A DNA stretch of 64,000 nucleotides. Source: Syngnathus acus. Lineage: Eukaryota; Chordata; Actinopteri; Syngnathiformes; Syngnathidae. Location of the stretch: positions 1,789,500 to 1,853,499 of the forward strand of contig NC_051098.1 of NCBI RefSeq assembly GCF_901709675.1. The letters run 5' to 3'. Shown one piece after another: positions 29,691-40,638 of this stretch (its first letter is position 1; every line of letters begins with the position of its first letter). The translations under genes and the position numbers were made by a program. The notes below the pieces were generated by a model. It had not been told where the DNA came from. It saw only the letters and a program-made list of their open reading frames with translations, and ran no database searches.

Positions 29691-30620
29691 CATGTGTGTG
29701 CGTGATAAGATACTTAATTTTTCATTTCAAATGCAATTTTGTGCACATGCAATTTTCTGTGGTTGGGAAGTACCTGCACATATTTGTCTGTGCAACATGG
29801 TTCAGCGTTGGTATTTGGTATTTTATATCAACAACAACCTCAATATGGAGCATCCATCATGACCTGACCACCTCTCCCGCCTGCAGGTACTTGAACAGAC
29901 TCAACAAGTAGCAGCAATTTTCCATTTTCATTTGTTGACCACTTGACCATTTGCTATCCTCAGCTGTGGCGGATGAGCTCATGGGTGACTTCTTGTCTGT
30001 GCACATCTGTAAGATCTGGGCCAATACCTGTGTCCACAATGCAGTTCAGAGAGCTATTTGCACAGTCTCACAAATGAACTGAACATGGAGAGAGAGAAGA
30101 GCAAGGAACCAAGATTTATACCCTATAGTTGTTTTCGATTATAATTGTATTATGAAACTTCCAAAAACTAATTCATAATAAAAATAATTATAAATTATGA
30201 AATTATAATTTATTATGAATAATTTCACGTGTGAAACTCAGTAGCTCATCTGTAAGGATTTGGGCTTTAGAGCCGTAATATGAAGTACCAAAAGTGCCAA
30301 AATTAAAAAAAATAGATAAATGTACACTGGACTTTTTATTTATTTCAGTGTGTATTTAATTATTTCAAGATTTATTTTGTCATTTATTCACTTGTGTCCA
30401 TATTTATTTAACTATTTCAATATTTTATTTTGGCACTCTTGTTCTCCTGTACTTCGTTGAAAAAAATGTATTTGTGAATAATTAATATTGCATAATACAT
30501 GCTAGCTTTTTTAAATGCCACTGATAAGGACTCAGCTCTGTATGCTACTTTTAAATTATTGGTTATCTGGAGACAGAGCATTGTTATTTTCCATTTTAAA
30601 TATTTTATCTTGCTGTTAAC
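29691..30620. other. AT-rich unassigned sequence
   Basis: Contains a strongly AT-rich inverted stretch near 30140-30225 (TTATAATT/AATTATAA). No coding or transposon signal that I can support. Confidence 0.4.
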
Positions 30621-30930
30621 ATGGTGGCGCATTGGCCTCACAGTTCAGTAGTACAGGGTTTGATTCCTGCGCTGGCCTTCCTGTGTAGAGTTTGCATGTT
30701 TTCCCTGTGCCAGCGTGGGTTTCCTCCCACATTCCAAAGACATGTTAATTGGTCATTCTATATTGTCCTTAGATGTGATTGAAAGTGTGGATGCTTGTTT
30801 GTCTATGTGTGCCCTGGAATTGGCTGGTGACCAGTTCAGGATGTCCCCCAACTACCACCCAAAGATTGCTGGGATAGGCTCCAACGCACGACCCTTGTGA
30901 GGATAAGTGGCTCACAAAATGGATGGATGG
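30621..30930 (+). mobile_element. ATGG-tailed SINE, near full length
   Basis: Full block order: GTGGCGCATTGGCCTCACAG, TGTAGAGTTTGCATGTTTTC, the body with TGGCTGGTGACCAGTTCAGG and GCTGGGATAGGCTCCAACG, then CAAAATGGATGGATGG. Same family as 6979, 53211 and 54788. The tRNA-like head is degenerate. Confidence 0.85.
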
Positions 30931-31256
30931 TGTTAAGAGGCCAAATGCATCTTTATTCAGCATACGTATGTCTGTTATTTCATTGTAAATCATGACGTCA
31001 AATATGCAGTACTCTGATAGTGGTTTCATCGTGTGCAATTCTGACTTTGCCTTCTTACAATAAAGATATCTCGTTGCCTTTGACACCAGCGCACAGTAGA
31101 ATCCCCCAATTTCACTGGTGTGTGTGTGTGCGCATGTGTGTCTGTGTGTGTGTGTGCATGCGCGCGTGTGTGTGTGCACGTTTGTGTCACTACAGTAATT
31201 TAGATTAAAAAACATGGGCTGGGAGGAGGATTTTCCTCAGAGACCAAAGTCAATTC
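30931..31256. other. Unassigned sequence with (GT)n
   Basis: Only a GT-rich microsatellite (about 31121-31180) is recognised. Confidence 0.6.
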
Positions 31257-31844
31257 TGTGACAGACCGGACAGGACAGCCAGGTGCGATGCGAGACAGAC
31301 TTTATTGAAATGAGGGAAGGAGAAGTGGAGAGCTGGAGAGCTGGAGCGCTGACTTGACTGGGGTGGCCGATTGACTGGCTCGTGTGTCGATGGGTGAGGG
31401 TGGCGGCGCCCCTGTTGATCAACGTCCACCGAGTGGCTGACGGGCAGATGACAGGAATCAACCTGGTGGGAAAAGCAACAGAGCGAGGGTGCTGCACAGC
31501 AGAGAGTAGCACGTAATCATGGTCTGGGGCAGGCAGATGTTCAGGGCAGGGGGCAGGCAGAGCTTTATCAAAAACGGGCAAATGGTCAGGGCAGTCGGCA
31601 AGCAGGGCTGGGCAGGTCAGTACACGGGCAGAGTTGGCAACGGGAGTCAGACGGGAGAAACGGAGTGAGCTTATGACAGGCATCACAGACAGACTGACAA
31701 TAAACCACTGGGAGTGTTGGGTTTAAGTGGTGTCTACTAACAAGCCTGGACAGGTGCGGGTGATTACTCGATTGCATGGGCATGGCTGTGAACACGAGAC
31801 GTCAGTAGAAGTGGCTGGGTGGCAGGTGATGTAGGCACGTGACA
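31257..31844 (-). repeat. Gypsy 3' LTR
   Basis: 588 bp from TGTGACAGACCGG to GCACGTGACA, related in layout to the LTR at 8014 (shared GGCAACGGGAGTCAGACGGG and GACAGACTGACAAT words). The C-rich sequence GAACCCCGTCCC next to it is the complement of a polypurine tract. It is the downstream end of the decayed Gypsy element whose pol lies at 31845-41690. Confidence 0.8.
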
Positions 31845-32227
31845 GAACCCCGTCCCTCAAGGAACAGCCCACAATGGGCAAAGGCAGGACCCTGACCCCC
31901 GGACCCCCTCGGCTGCCCCCGCCGGAGAGTGGGCTGATCTGGATACAGGCGGTGGAACCCTGTCATGAGCGCCGGGTCCAGGATCCAACGGGCCGGCACC
32001 CAGGAAGGGGCCGAATTGTCACAGCCCTCCCAGTCCACTTGGATGCCCCTGGCACACCGAGGGGAATGGAGCAATTTACGGACCGTGTACACTGGGGCCC
32101 CCATCAACGAGCCACACGCAGGAACCAGTGGGCTCTCGTGGATGGGCCTCACTCATGACAAATGGAAGGTGGGATGGACCCTCAAGGAACCTGGAAAACG
32201 GATTGGACCGCGGAGGGGTTGACCACT
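31845..32227 (-). pseudogene. Gypsy pol C-terminus with chromodomain-like segment
   Basis: Minus-strand frame near 32080-31900 reads GIQVDWEGCDNSAPSWVPAR and ILDPALMTGFHRLYPDQP, the chromodomain-type ending of fish Gypsy integrases. It is broken by frameshifts and by the LTR inserted at 32228. Confidence 0.7.
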
Positions 32228-32678
32228 GTTAGGGTTGACAAATTATCTTGATCGTATGATTATGTTGGAACGTAGACTAGAATTATTAACTTTGTTTAGA
32301 CCTTTCTGCTTTCCTTGACTCTGGAAAGTTTAACCAATCAGTTGTTGAAACATTCCAAATGGTGTGGAAACATTCTTGCTTAGTTAGTCATCTAAAATGC
32401 TCCACTAGTTTCTTTTCTTCACAACCTTGTAAAACAATGAGCTGGGACCCTGCGCACTGATTAACCAGTTGCTGAGGTGACCACCAAACATGTCCACTGT
32501 CACCCCCACCCTGCTTGTTCTCAATAATTATGCTCTTGCAAGAGACCAAAGGCAGACTTTGTTCGAACATCACTGTATGTACAGTGACGAACAATTTCTC
32601 CACTTGCAAGTGCGCAAAGGGCATACTGTCTCCCGTGTGGTTCTTGCAAATAAGTTAGAGTGAGCACAACTCTAACAA
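32228..32678 (-). repeat. Solo LTR, TGTTAG family, copy 2
   Basis: TGTTAGGGTTGACAAATT to CTCTAACA, same orientation as 8546-8935 and reverse to 45517-45964. It splits the Gypsy integrase end. The flanks (GACCA left, AACCA right) are near but not exact duplicates. Confidence 0.75.
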
Positions 32679-33084
32679 CCAACTTGCGGATGGGGAGCAG
32701 ACCAATGAAACAAGGAGCCAACTTACGGGACTCCACCCGGAAAAGGAGATCCCTCACAGACAGCCACACTCTCTGGCCTACCCGGAACGTCCGGGCTGGC
32801 GTCCGGTGCTTGTTGGCCTAGCAGACGAATCCGGCGACAACTCGGAGGGGGCAGGCGCGGGCTCATGCTGCACTGACGAACACATACCAGTGCTGATGGA
32901 CAAGCGGTGCTCTTCTCTTGACTGATGGAGGCTGATATCCAAAGACGCAGTGGAATGGTGACAGGCCTGTGGCAGACCTCGGGAGTGAATTGTAGGCATA
33001 CTCCACCCAGGGAAGTTGCTGAGCCCACCCATGGTGGTTACTAAAGGTTGCAGCGGAGGGAGTTACCCAGCTCCTGGTGTTCTG
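32679..33084 (-). pseudogene. Gypsy integrase, C-terminal part
   Basis: Minus-strand frames give [20 protein letters not shown] and [14 protein letters not shown] (end of the integrase catalytic core) and LSVRDLLFRVESRKLAPCFI. Frameshifted. The last 8 bp are the hAT-A target duplication GTGTTCTG. Confidence 0.8.
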
Positions 33085-34172
33085 TAGTGATGTGCATTCC
33101 ACTTCTTTTAGGTGAACTGAATCTTTAGAATCAGTTCACTCAAATGATTCGTTCAAACGAATCGTTCAATGAATCCCCCTAATCCTACCCTACACCCCCC
33201 CCCCCCACACACACACTGATACGTTTTTTTGTAACCCATACACATCAAACGATACAACTACACAACCCCCCCCAAATTATTATATATAATAATAATTGGC
33301 TCGGGTAATTAACACATTTCTTTCTATAATACTACACTTACACACTGATCCGTTGGCAACAGTCTCTCACCCGGTCGTGAACGGGAAATTGCGTCACTGA
33401 CTCGTTCATGAACGGGAAATTACGTCACTGACTCGTAAAGTCCCTCCTCCATCTATCGCTTGCTGGCGCTGCTGATTGGTCGTTCGAGAAGATTCACGAG
33501 TGAGTGACAGACAGCATTCAAAGTCAAAGTCAAAGTCTGCTTTATTGTCAACATCTTCACATGCCAAGACACACAAAGAAATCGAAATTACGTTTCCACT
33601 ATCCCACGGTGACAAGACATAGTACACGACATACATACAAGCAAGCAACACAAAATAAAAACAAGAAGGCACAAACAATGAATAATAAGAGTGATGAATA
33701 AATAATAAATAAACAAATAACACAATAAATAAATAAATAAGAGGAGCAAAACGGAGCAAGTGTGCATACAGCAGACAGTCAGAATCAGGGCTGTGGACTC
33801 GGGGACTCGGTCGGACTCGGCCATTTTTGCCGGACTCGGACTCGGTGCTGATTTTGACCGAGTCCACCGAGTCCGACAATAAAAAAAATACGTTCAATTT
33901 TATTTTCATCATGCTGCTGAGAATGCGCGTAGGAATACTGTCCACAGCCCTGCTTACGATCAAGTTTGAAAAAGAACTTGACAGCATTGAGCGCCGCCGG
34001 CGTTTGTCGGCCGCCACCTCGCCAACCGGTCAAACGCGCATGCGCGTGAGGGGAAATCCCGCAAAGGAGGAGGGACAAACAGAGCGATTGGTTTTGCTGG
34101 CTTTTTAATGAATGGCGACTGTGACTACGGGGGCCCATTAGGTCCAGAAAAGCTGACAAGACGCTTGCCAAA

Positions 34173-34517
34173 ATGGCAAGGAAAAAATGCACAGCTAAAC
34201 GAATATATGACGATGAACACAGGACGCTTTTAACAGAGTTAAAGTTGATTTTTGTTGAACGCTATGGCAAGCCATTCTGCCTGATATGTCGGACGTCATT
34301 GGCGCATTTAAAACCTTCAAATGGTCAGCGCCACTTCAGCTCACTTCATGCCAATATCGATGACTTTGCAAAAGGGACTGAATTTCGCAAGCACAAGTTT
34401 GGAGACTTTGAAAAGTCAGGCAGAAAAATAGGTACAGTTTTTCAAAAAAATTACGAAGCACTCAGAGACTGTCACACTTGTATTGTTTCAACTGGCTTGG
34501 AACATTGCACGGGCTAA
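34173..34517 (+). CDS. hAT-B transposase N-terminal zinc finger, truncated
   Basis: 114 codons: a basic start (MARKKCTAKRIYDDEHR), then PFCLICRTSLAHLKPSNGQ followed by RHFSSLHANID, a BED-like C-x2-C...H...H finger as at the start of hAT-derived SCAND3/ZBED-type transposases, then KHKFGDFEKSG. The catalytic RNase H-like domain is not present downstream, so this is a remnant. Confidence 0.65.
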   Translation: MARKKCTAKRIYDDEHRTLLTELKLIFVERYGKPFCLICRTSLAHLKPSNGQRHFSSLHANIDDFAKGTEFRKHKFGDFEKSGRKIGTVFQKNYEALRDCHTCIVSTGLEHCTG

Positions 34518-34986
34518 AAAGCCATACAATGAAGTGGAGTTCGTTAAAATATGCCTCAGTGACATTATTGAATTTTATTTTCATCATGCTGCTGAGAATG
34601 CGCGTAGGAATACTGTCCACAGCCCTGCTTGCTTGTTATGAAGACAAATTTAGTTGTTGCGTGCGCGCCTGCGCCTGCCTGCCTGCGTGCGTGCACCTAC
34701 AAGACCCACAATGCCCCGCGCGCAGCCAAGATGGAAGAACCCGGGAGCAGCGAGAGAACAATGTTTTGCCTCTAGATTTGGGGGGGAAACGGAGCGTAAG
34801 TCACGATCAATGCGGCCACGTTGAGTTGCACTTAGGCTAATGTTTACATTATGTACCAATGTCAAGGACGATTATGTCACCCAGCTTATATCATTGATGT
34901 GTTTCGATACTTGTGGGGTCGTCACTAATTATTTGTGTTTAGATAAATGTCTGTTAAAAGAGCTATAATGGTGTAATTAATGATTA

Positions 34987-35940
34987 CCGTTTTCGTCCAT
35001 GTATAATGCGCCCCCATGTATAATACGCACCCTAAAAATGGCATGTCGATGCTGGAAAAAAGCCTGTACCCATGTATAATACGCACCCAAATTTTGACTT
35101 TTTTTTTAATTTTATTTTATTTTTTTATTTTTTTTAAAGTCCCAATGATCGTCACACACGCGTCTGGGTGTGGTGAAATTTGTCCTCTGCATTTGACCCA
35201 TCCCCGTGTGATTTTGATCCATCCCCTGGGGGAGAGGGGAGCAGTGAGCAGCAGCGGCGCCGCGCTCGGGAATCATTTGGTGATCTCACCCCCCAATTCC
35301 AACCCTTAATGCTGAGTGCCAAGCAGGGAGGCAATGGGTCCCATTTTTATAGTCTTTGGTATGACCCGGCCGGGTTACTTAAGTCCGTAAACATAAAATT
35401 ATTTCAGAAAAAAGATCATCTTTGGGAACAACCGGATGTTATTCTGCCGGTCAGTATCACTGCGCATGCAGTAGCAAACTCGATAGCGAAGAAATATGTG
35501 AGACTCTCAACGGGATCACCAATATTTGAGTGATGTTCCAGTTATTTATCACAATTATTTATTATTATAATAATAATATATATAATATATATAATAATTA
35601 TTTATTTATTATTCACAATTGTCATGGTGATCTTTCTGGTGATTTCTTAACTAGGCTGGATGTATTTTTTTTGTTGGCGTTGATTTCTCCGACTGCCCAG
35701 AAAGGCACCACCGCGATCAGTTAGGTTAAACTGAAGAGAGGAAAGTGATGTTGTAAAGAACCATCCGTGACAAGATTTTCTTCAAAAATTGTTGTACCAT
35801 GATTTTCTTCACAAAAAAAAAAAAAAAAGAACAAAAAATAAATAAATTAAAAAAAAAATTGTACCCATGTATAATGCGCACCCCAGATTTTAGGGCAATA
35901 AATTAGTTAAATTTTGCGCATTATACATGGAAAAAAACGG
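34987..35940. mobile_element. TA-flanked MITE (CCATGTATAATGCGC ends) in hAT-B
   Basis: TA at 34985-34986 and 35941-35942. Inverted ends CCGTTTTCGTCCATGTATAA and, reversed, CCGTTTTTTTCCATGTATAA. No coding capacity. It contains an antisense SINE at 35139-35374. Confidence 0.75.
35139..35374 (-). mobile_element. tRNA-derived SINE, 5' truncated
   Basis: Reverse match to 7535-7770 (shared CCCCTGGGGGAGAGGGGAGC, on the plus strand here). It stops at GACCCGGCCGGG, just inside the tRNA-like head. Confidence 0.8.
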
Positions 35941-36288
35941 TATATAATATATATAATAATTATTTATTTATTATTCACAATTGTCATGGTGATCTTTCTG
36001 GTGATTTCTTAACTAGGCTGGATGTATTTTTTTTGTTGGCGTTGATTTCTCCGACTGCCCAGAAAGGCACCATCGCGATCAGTTAGGTTAAAATGAAAAG
36101 AGAGGAAAGTGACGTTGTAAAGAACCATCCGTGACAAGATTTTCTTCAAAAATTGTTGTACCATGATTTTCTTCACAAAAAAGAAAAAAAAAATTTTTTT
36201 TTAAATTGTACCCATGTATAATGCGCACCCCAGATTTTAGGACAATAAATTAGTTAAATTTTGCGCATTATACATGGAAAAAAATAAA
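35941..36288. repeat. Tandem duplication of the MITE right end
   Basis: Repeats 35577-35940 almost base for base (TTATTCACAATTGTCATGGT, GACTGCCCAGAAAGGCACCA), ending with a second copy of the GCGCATTATACATGG terminus. Confidence 0.85.
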
Positions 36289-36534
36289 TAAATTGAAAGT
36301 ATCTGTTTATTGTATTCGTTTATATGTTTAATAAAGACAAAGCCATCACAAAACTGTTGTAATTATTTAGATTTTGATCTAAATTAGCCTTGAATAAAGA
36401 CTAACTCACATGAATTAACAGAAAAAAATGGACAGCCGGACTCGGACTCGTGGTCAAGAGGCCGGACTCGGACTCGGTGCAAAAATCCGACCGTCCACAG
36501 CCCTAGTCAGAATATAGCGCAAAAGTACAGGACG

Positions 36535-39485
36535 CTACGCAGAAGGGGGGAGAGAGTTCAGGATCCTAACAGCCTGGAGTACGAAGCTGTTGGTGAGTCT
36601 GGTGGTGCGGGAGCGCAGGCTCCTGTACATCTTCCCAGAGGGCAGAAGATCGAACAAAGAGTGAGCGGGGTGACTCACATCACTCACAATCGTGGTCGCC
36701 TTGCGGGTGAGATGGGAGGTGTAAATGTCCTTCAAGGAGGGGAGTGAAGCACCAATAATCTTACCAGCCGTGTTCACTATGCGCTGGAGGGCCTTCATGT
36801 TGTAGTCAGTGCAGCTACCACCCCAAACAGCAATACAACTGGAGAGGACGCTCTCAATGGTGCCACGGTAAAATGTACTCATGACGGCCGGAGGAGCACA
36901 CGCTCGCCTGAGTTTCCGCAGGAAGTACAGGCGGCGCCGGGCCTTCTTCGCCAGTGATGCGGTGTTGGTGGACCAGGAGAGATCCTCACTGATGTGCACC
37001 CCCAGGAACCTGGTGCTGCTCACTCTCTCCACCACAGCACCGTCGATGGTCAGCGGCAGGTGTCGGGTGTGACCCTTCCGGAAGTCAACAACAATCTCCT
37101 TGGTCTTGTTGACGTTCAGCAGGAGGTTGTTGTGCTTGCACCACGTGGTCAGAAGGTCAACCTCCAACCTGTATTGAGTCTCGTCGCCCTTGGTGATGAG
37201 ACCCACCAGAGTCGTGTCGTCAGCAAATTTCACCATGCGGTTGGCGCTGTAGGTTGCAGCGCAGTCATGCGTCAGCAGGGTGAAGAGCAGCGGACTGAGC
37301 ATGCAGCCTTGGGGGGCCCCCGTGGTCAGCGTGATGCTGGCGGAGATCTTGTCGCCAACACGTACCACCTGAGGTCTCTGACTGAGGAAGTCTAGTAGCC
37401 AGTTGCAGAGGTAGGTACTGAGGCCCAGCTTGGCGAGTTTGCAGATAAGTCGTTGTGGCACAATGGTGTTGAAGGCAGAACTGAAGTCCACAAACAGCAG
37501 TCTCACATACGAGTCCCTACTCTCCAGGTGGGTGAGGGCCGAGTGGAGGGCCGAGCAGATGGCATCCTCAGAGGACCGTTTGGCTCGGTACGCAAACTGG
37601 AAGGGGTCTATGGTGGGGGGTAGAATGGACCTGATGTGCTCCATGACAAGCCGCTCAAAGCACTTCATGATGATGGGCGTCAGTGCCACGGGGCGGTAGT
37701 CATTGAAGCAGGACGGGGCAGGTTTCTTCGGCACAGGTACGATGGTGGCAGCCTTGAAACACGAAGGGACGACGGCTTGCTGCAGGGAAATGTTGAAGAT
37801 GTCCGTGAAGACACCCGTCAGCTCCCCAGCGCAGTCCTTCAGCGCTCGACCCGGGATGTTGTCAGGGCCCGCCGCCTTACGAGTGTTGATAGCGGCAAGC
37901 GCCCTCCTCACGCTATCAGCAGAGAGGCACAGGGGCTGCTCTTGTGGAGGAGGAGGGGCCTTCAGCGGGCAAGTGCTGTTCTGAGCGTCGAAGCGAGCAA
38001 AGAAGCGATTGAGATCGTTGAGCAGACGGATGTCGCCCTCACAGCTCTGCGGCGCGGGCTTGTAGTCCGTGATGGTCTGAATGCCCTGCCAAAGGCTCCG
38101 TGCGTCCTTGCTGTCCTTGAAGTGGCGGTAATCCTGCAAGAGAACGCCCTTTTCGCCTCCTTGATGCCCCGGGACAGGTCGGCCCTCGCTGTCCTCAAGC
38201 CAGCCTCATCCCCCGCTCTGAAGGCTTTGTCCCTGGCCCTCAGCAGCCTGAGGACAGCCCCAGTCAGCCACGGCTTCCAGTTAGCCCGAGTGACGATGTA
38301 TTTCAAGTGGGTCACATCATCAATGCACTTCGCGACGTAAGAGGAAACAGAGTCAGTATACTCCTCTATATCCGTCCGATCATTGCAAGTGGCCGCCTGC
38401 TTAAACATTTCCCAGTCAGTAGAGCCAAAGCAGTCTCGAAGCACATCAGAGGCACCCTCAGGCCACACTCTAACCCGCTTGCGAACCGGCCTGGATGCTT
38501 TCACCATTTGTCTGTATGCGGGCAAAAGCATAACAGTGATATGGTCAGAAAGTCCAAGATGGGGGAGGGGGGCGGCTCTGAAAGCTCCTTCATGTGAAGA
38601 GTAGACCAGGTCCAGGAAGCTGTCACCACGTGTTGGAAAATTAACATGTTGGTGAAGCCTCGGAAAAACAGACTTCAGGTTAGCGTGATTAAAATCCCCA
38701 GCGAAGATGGTGAAACCGTCAGGGTGCGCCATCTGTTGTTCACTGACAGACTGGTACAGTTCACTAAGAGCCGCGATCCTGTCGCCTTCGATGTTGGAAG
38801 GCGGGATGTATACCGCGACTAGCAGAATCGCAGTAAATTCCCTCGGCAGGTAAAAAGGACGGCACTTAACGATCACAAACTCCGCGAGTGGCGAGCAGTG
38901 CTTGCATACCACTACAGAGTCCCGGCACCATTCGTCACGGATGTAGACGCATATTCCACCTCCTCGCGATTTTCCCCCTTTTACAATGGCCCGGTCCGCC
39001 CGATAGCACGCTAGCCGCTCCAGATGTACAGCAGAGTCCGGAATGTTGACAGTCAACCAAGTCTCAGTGAACACGAGCACACAGCAGTTACGCACTGTCC
39101 GGTTCGTAGATCTCAGCAGGCGAACGTAATCCATTTTGTTGTCCAGCGATCGAACATTCGCCAGAAGAATGGAAGGCACGGCCGGGCGAGCTGGGTTGGC
39201 CGCCAGCCTGGCCCGGACGCCTCCGCGCTTGCCCCTCTTCAGCCTCCTCGCACACCGCTTCCGATGCTCCCTAACCGGGGGAGGAATAGCAGGCGAGTCC
39301 GGCGACGTTTCGGGACGGAGCAGTCCTAGCTCCTTTAATGTCCCCGCTTCAAAGTCCAGAACGCCACAAAACTCGCATTCGCCGATGTCGAGCAGAACCT
39401 GCCTGCTGTACTTGTAGCACGACACAGTACGACGAGACGAACACACAAAACTCTCGGACAAACACTCATGAAACGAACAAAACAC
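36535..39485 (-). pseudogene. LINE-A endonuclease and reverse transcriptase, one frame break
   Basis: Two overlapping frames make one protein. 39485-37962: an Arg-rich N-terminus and an APE-type endonuclease (SILLANVRSLDNKMD, LVFTETWL, RGGGICVYIRD, FAGDFNHANL, LGLSDHITVML), holding the expected Asn, Glu, Asp and His positions. 38139-36535: RT with FLFVDF-like motif A ([13 protein letters not shown]), TTGAPQGCMLSPLLF and [11 protein letters not shown]. The reading passes from one frame to the other near 38140 by a one-base shift (-1 sense). Apart from that no stop is visible, so the copy is fairly young. Confidence 0.85.
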
Positions 39486-40322
39486 CGTACGGGCGCTATG
39501 CCATTGCCAGCCGACACACTTTATGCCGACATTGATGTTTTAATTTTGTTTTTGTTGGCTTGAAGTTGATGGTGTTATTATATATCGAATGTGTTTGTGT
39601 TTGAATAAAAGGTTGGAAAAAAAACCGTTATGCCGACATTTGTTAATTTTGGGGACACCAACTCATATAACAACGTAAAACACATACATATTGTCATATA
39701 AAGCAGTTAAGCAAATGTCTGATTTTTATGCTTTGATTGGCGAATATAAAAACAAGGAATAAAACACCAGACAAGTTATAACATAAATGTTTATTAAAAT
39801 AATAATAATAATAATAATAATAAAAGTACATCTCAAACCAGCAATCTAATGTGAAATTGCAGTCGATATATTGAATAACAACATTTAGGCATATATATGC
39901 ATACACGTTATTTAAAACCTACTATAAGTAAATCGTAAATCTACATTCTGGCTTACATAGTTCACGCCAGGAGACGCAACATATTCACTGACTCATCCGT
40001 TGATGCACAGGAAGGCAGTTCACTCATTGACTCGTTAGCGAATGGGAAAGCCAGGATTCGTTCCCTCACTGATCCGTTCTCACGGTGAACTGGAAATGCG
40101 AATCACTCACTTGGTGAGTGATTCACTCAGTGAGTGATTCACTTAGTGAGTGATTCACTCAGTGAGTGATTCGTTCACTCACAGATTCGTTCGTTGGTGA
40201 ACGGGAAATGCAATTCACGACTCGTTCGTGAACGGGAAGTTACGTCATTTTCTTCTTCTTTTTGTTTTACGGCGAGGTGGCACCAGCTTCAATGGGCATT
40301 ACCGACACCTACTGGTTGAAGT

Positions 40323-40535
40323 TATATGGCGGCTGTGGCTCAGGCAGTAGAGTGGGTCGTTTAGTAACCGGAGGGTTGGCAGTTCGATCCCAGCTCTGTC
40401 ACAGTCACATGTCGTTGTGTCCTTGGGCAAGACACTTCATACACCTTGCCTCCAGGTCGCCATTGTAAATGAGAAAGTGTTCTCAATTGGCTTACCTGGT
40501 AAAATGTTAAATAAAAAATAAAAAATAAAATAAAA
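40323..40535 (+). mobile_element. tRNA-derived SINE in hAT-A copy 1
   Basis: A tRNA-like head (GGCTGTGGCTCAGGCAGTAG, B-box-like AGTTCGATCCC) is followed by the common fish SINE body TGTGTCCTTGGGCAAGACAC and an AAATAAA tail. It is absent from the same place in the second hAT-A copy (about 57596), which proves insertion. Confidence 0.8.
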
Positions 40536-40638
40536 AAGAACGAATCACTTTAGGAAGTGATTCGTTCACTCTCGTTCACTGAAATGAGTCGTATGTTTTG
40601 AACGAATCGTTCACTCACTTGCCAACACTAGTGTTCTG

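Larger units (their letters stand above)
33786..36505 (+). mobile_element. hAT-B element with exact 8-bp duplication
   Basis: GTCAGAAT at 33778-33785 and 36506-36513 flanks an element with 13-bp inverted ends (CAGGGCTGTGGAC and its complement with T at the first base). GGACTCGG repeats follow each end. It carries a partial transposase ORF (34173-34517). A 61-bp stretch at 33896-33956 (ending TGTCCACAGCCCTG, like a terminal repeat) recurs at 34570-34630, suggesting an internal rearrangement. Confidence 0.85.
33519..39508 (-). mobile_element. LINE-A copy 3, near full length, split by hAT-B
   Basis: Minus strand. 5' end about 39508, endonuclease and RT ORFs to 36535, 3' UTR 36534-36506 plus 33785-33519, with the (TTGACT)n tail at 33519-33537. 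It is the most complete LINE in the window. hAT-B interrupts the 3' UTR just after the stop codon. Confidence 0.85.
33085..40630. mobile_element. hAT-A copy 1 (non-autonomous hAT), with nested insertions
   Basis: Flanked by an exact 8-bp duplication GTGTTCTG (33077-33084 and 40631-40638), typical of hAT transposition. Ends are TAGTGATGTGCATTCC and, reversed, TAGTGTTGGCAAGTGAG. The element's own sequence is 33085-33518 and 39509-40630 (about 1.55 kb), rich in GAACGAATC/GATTCGTTC and in GAGTGATTCACTCA palindromes. No transposase. It hosts LINE-A copy 3 and a SINE (about 40323-40535). A second copy lies at 57481-60538. Confidence 0.85.
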
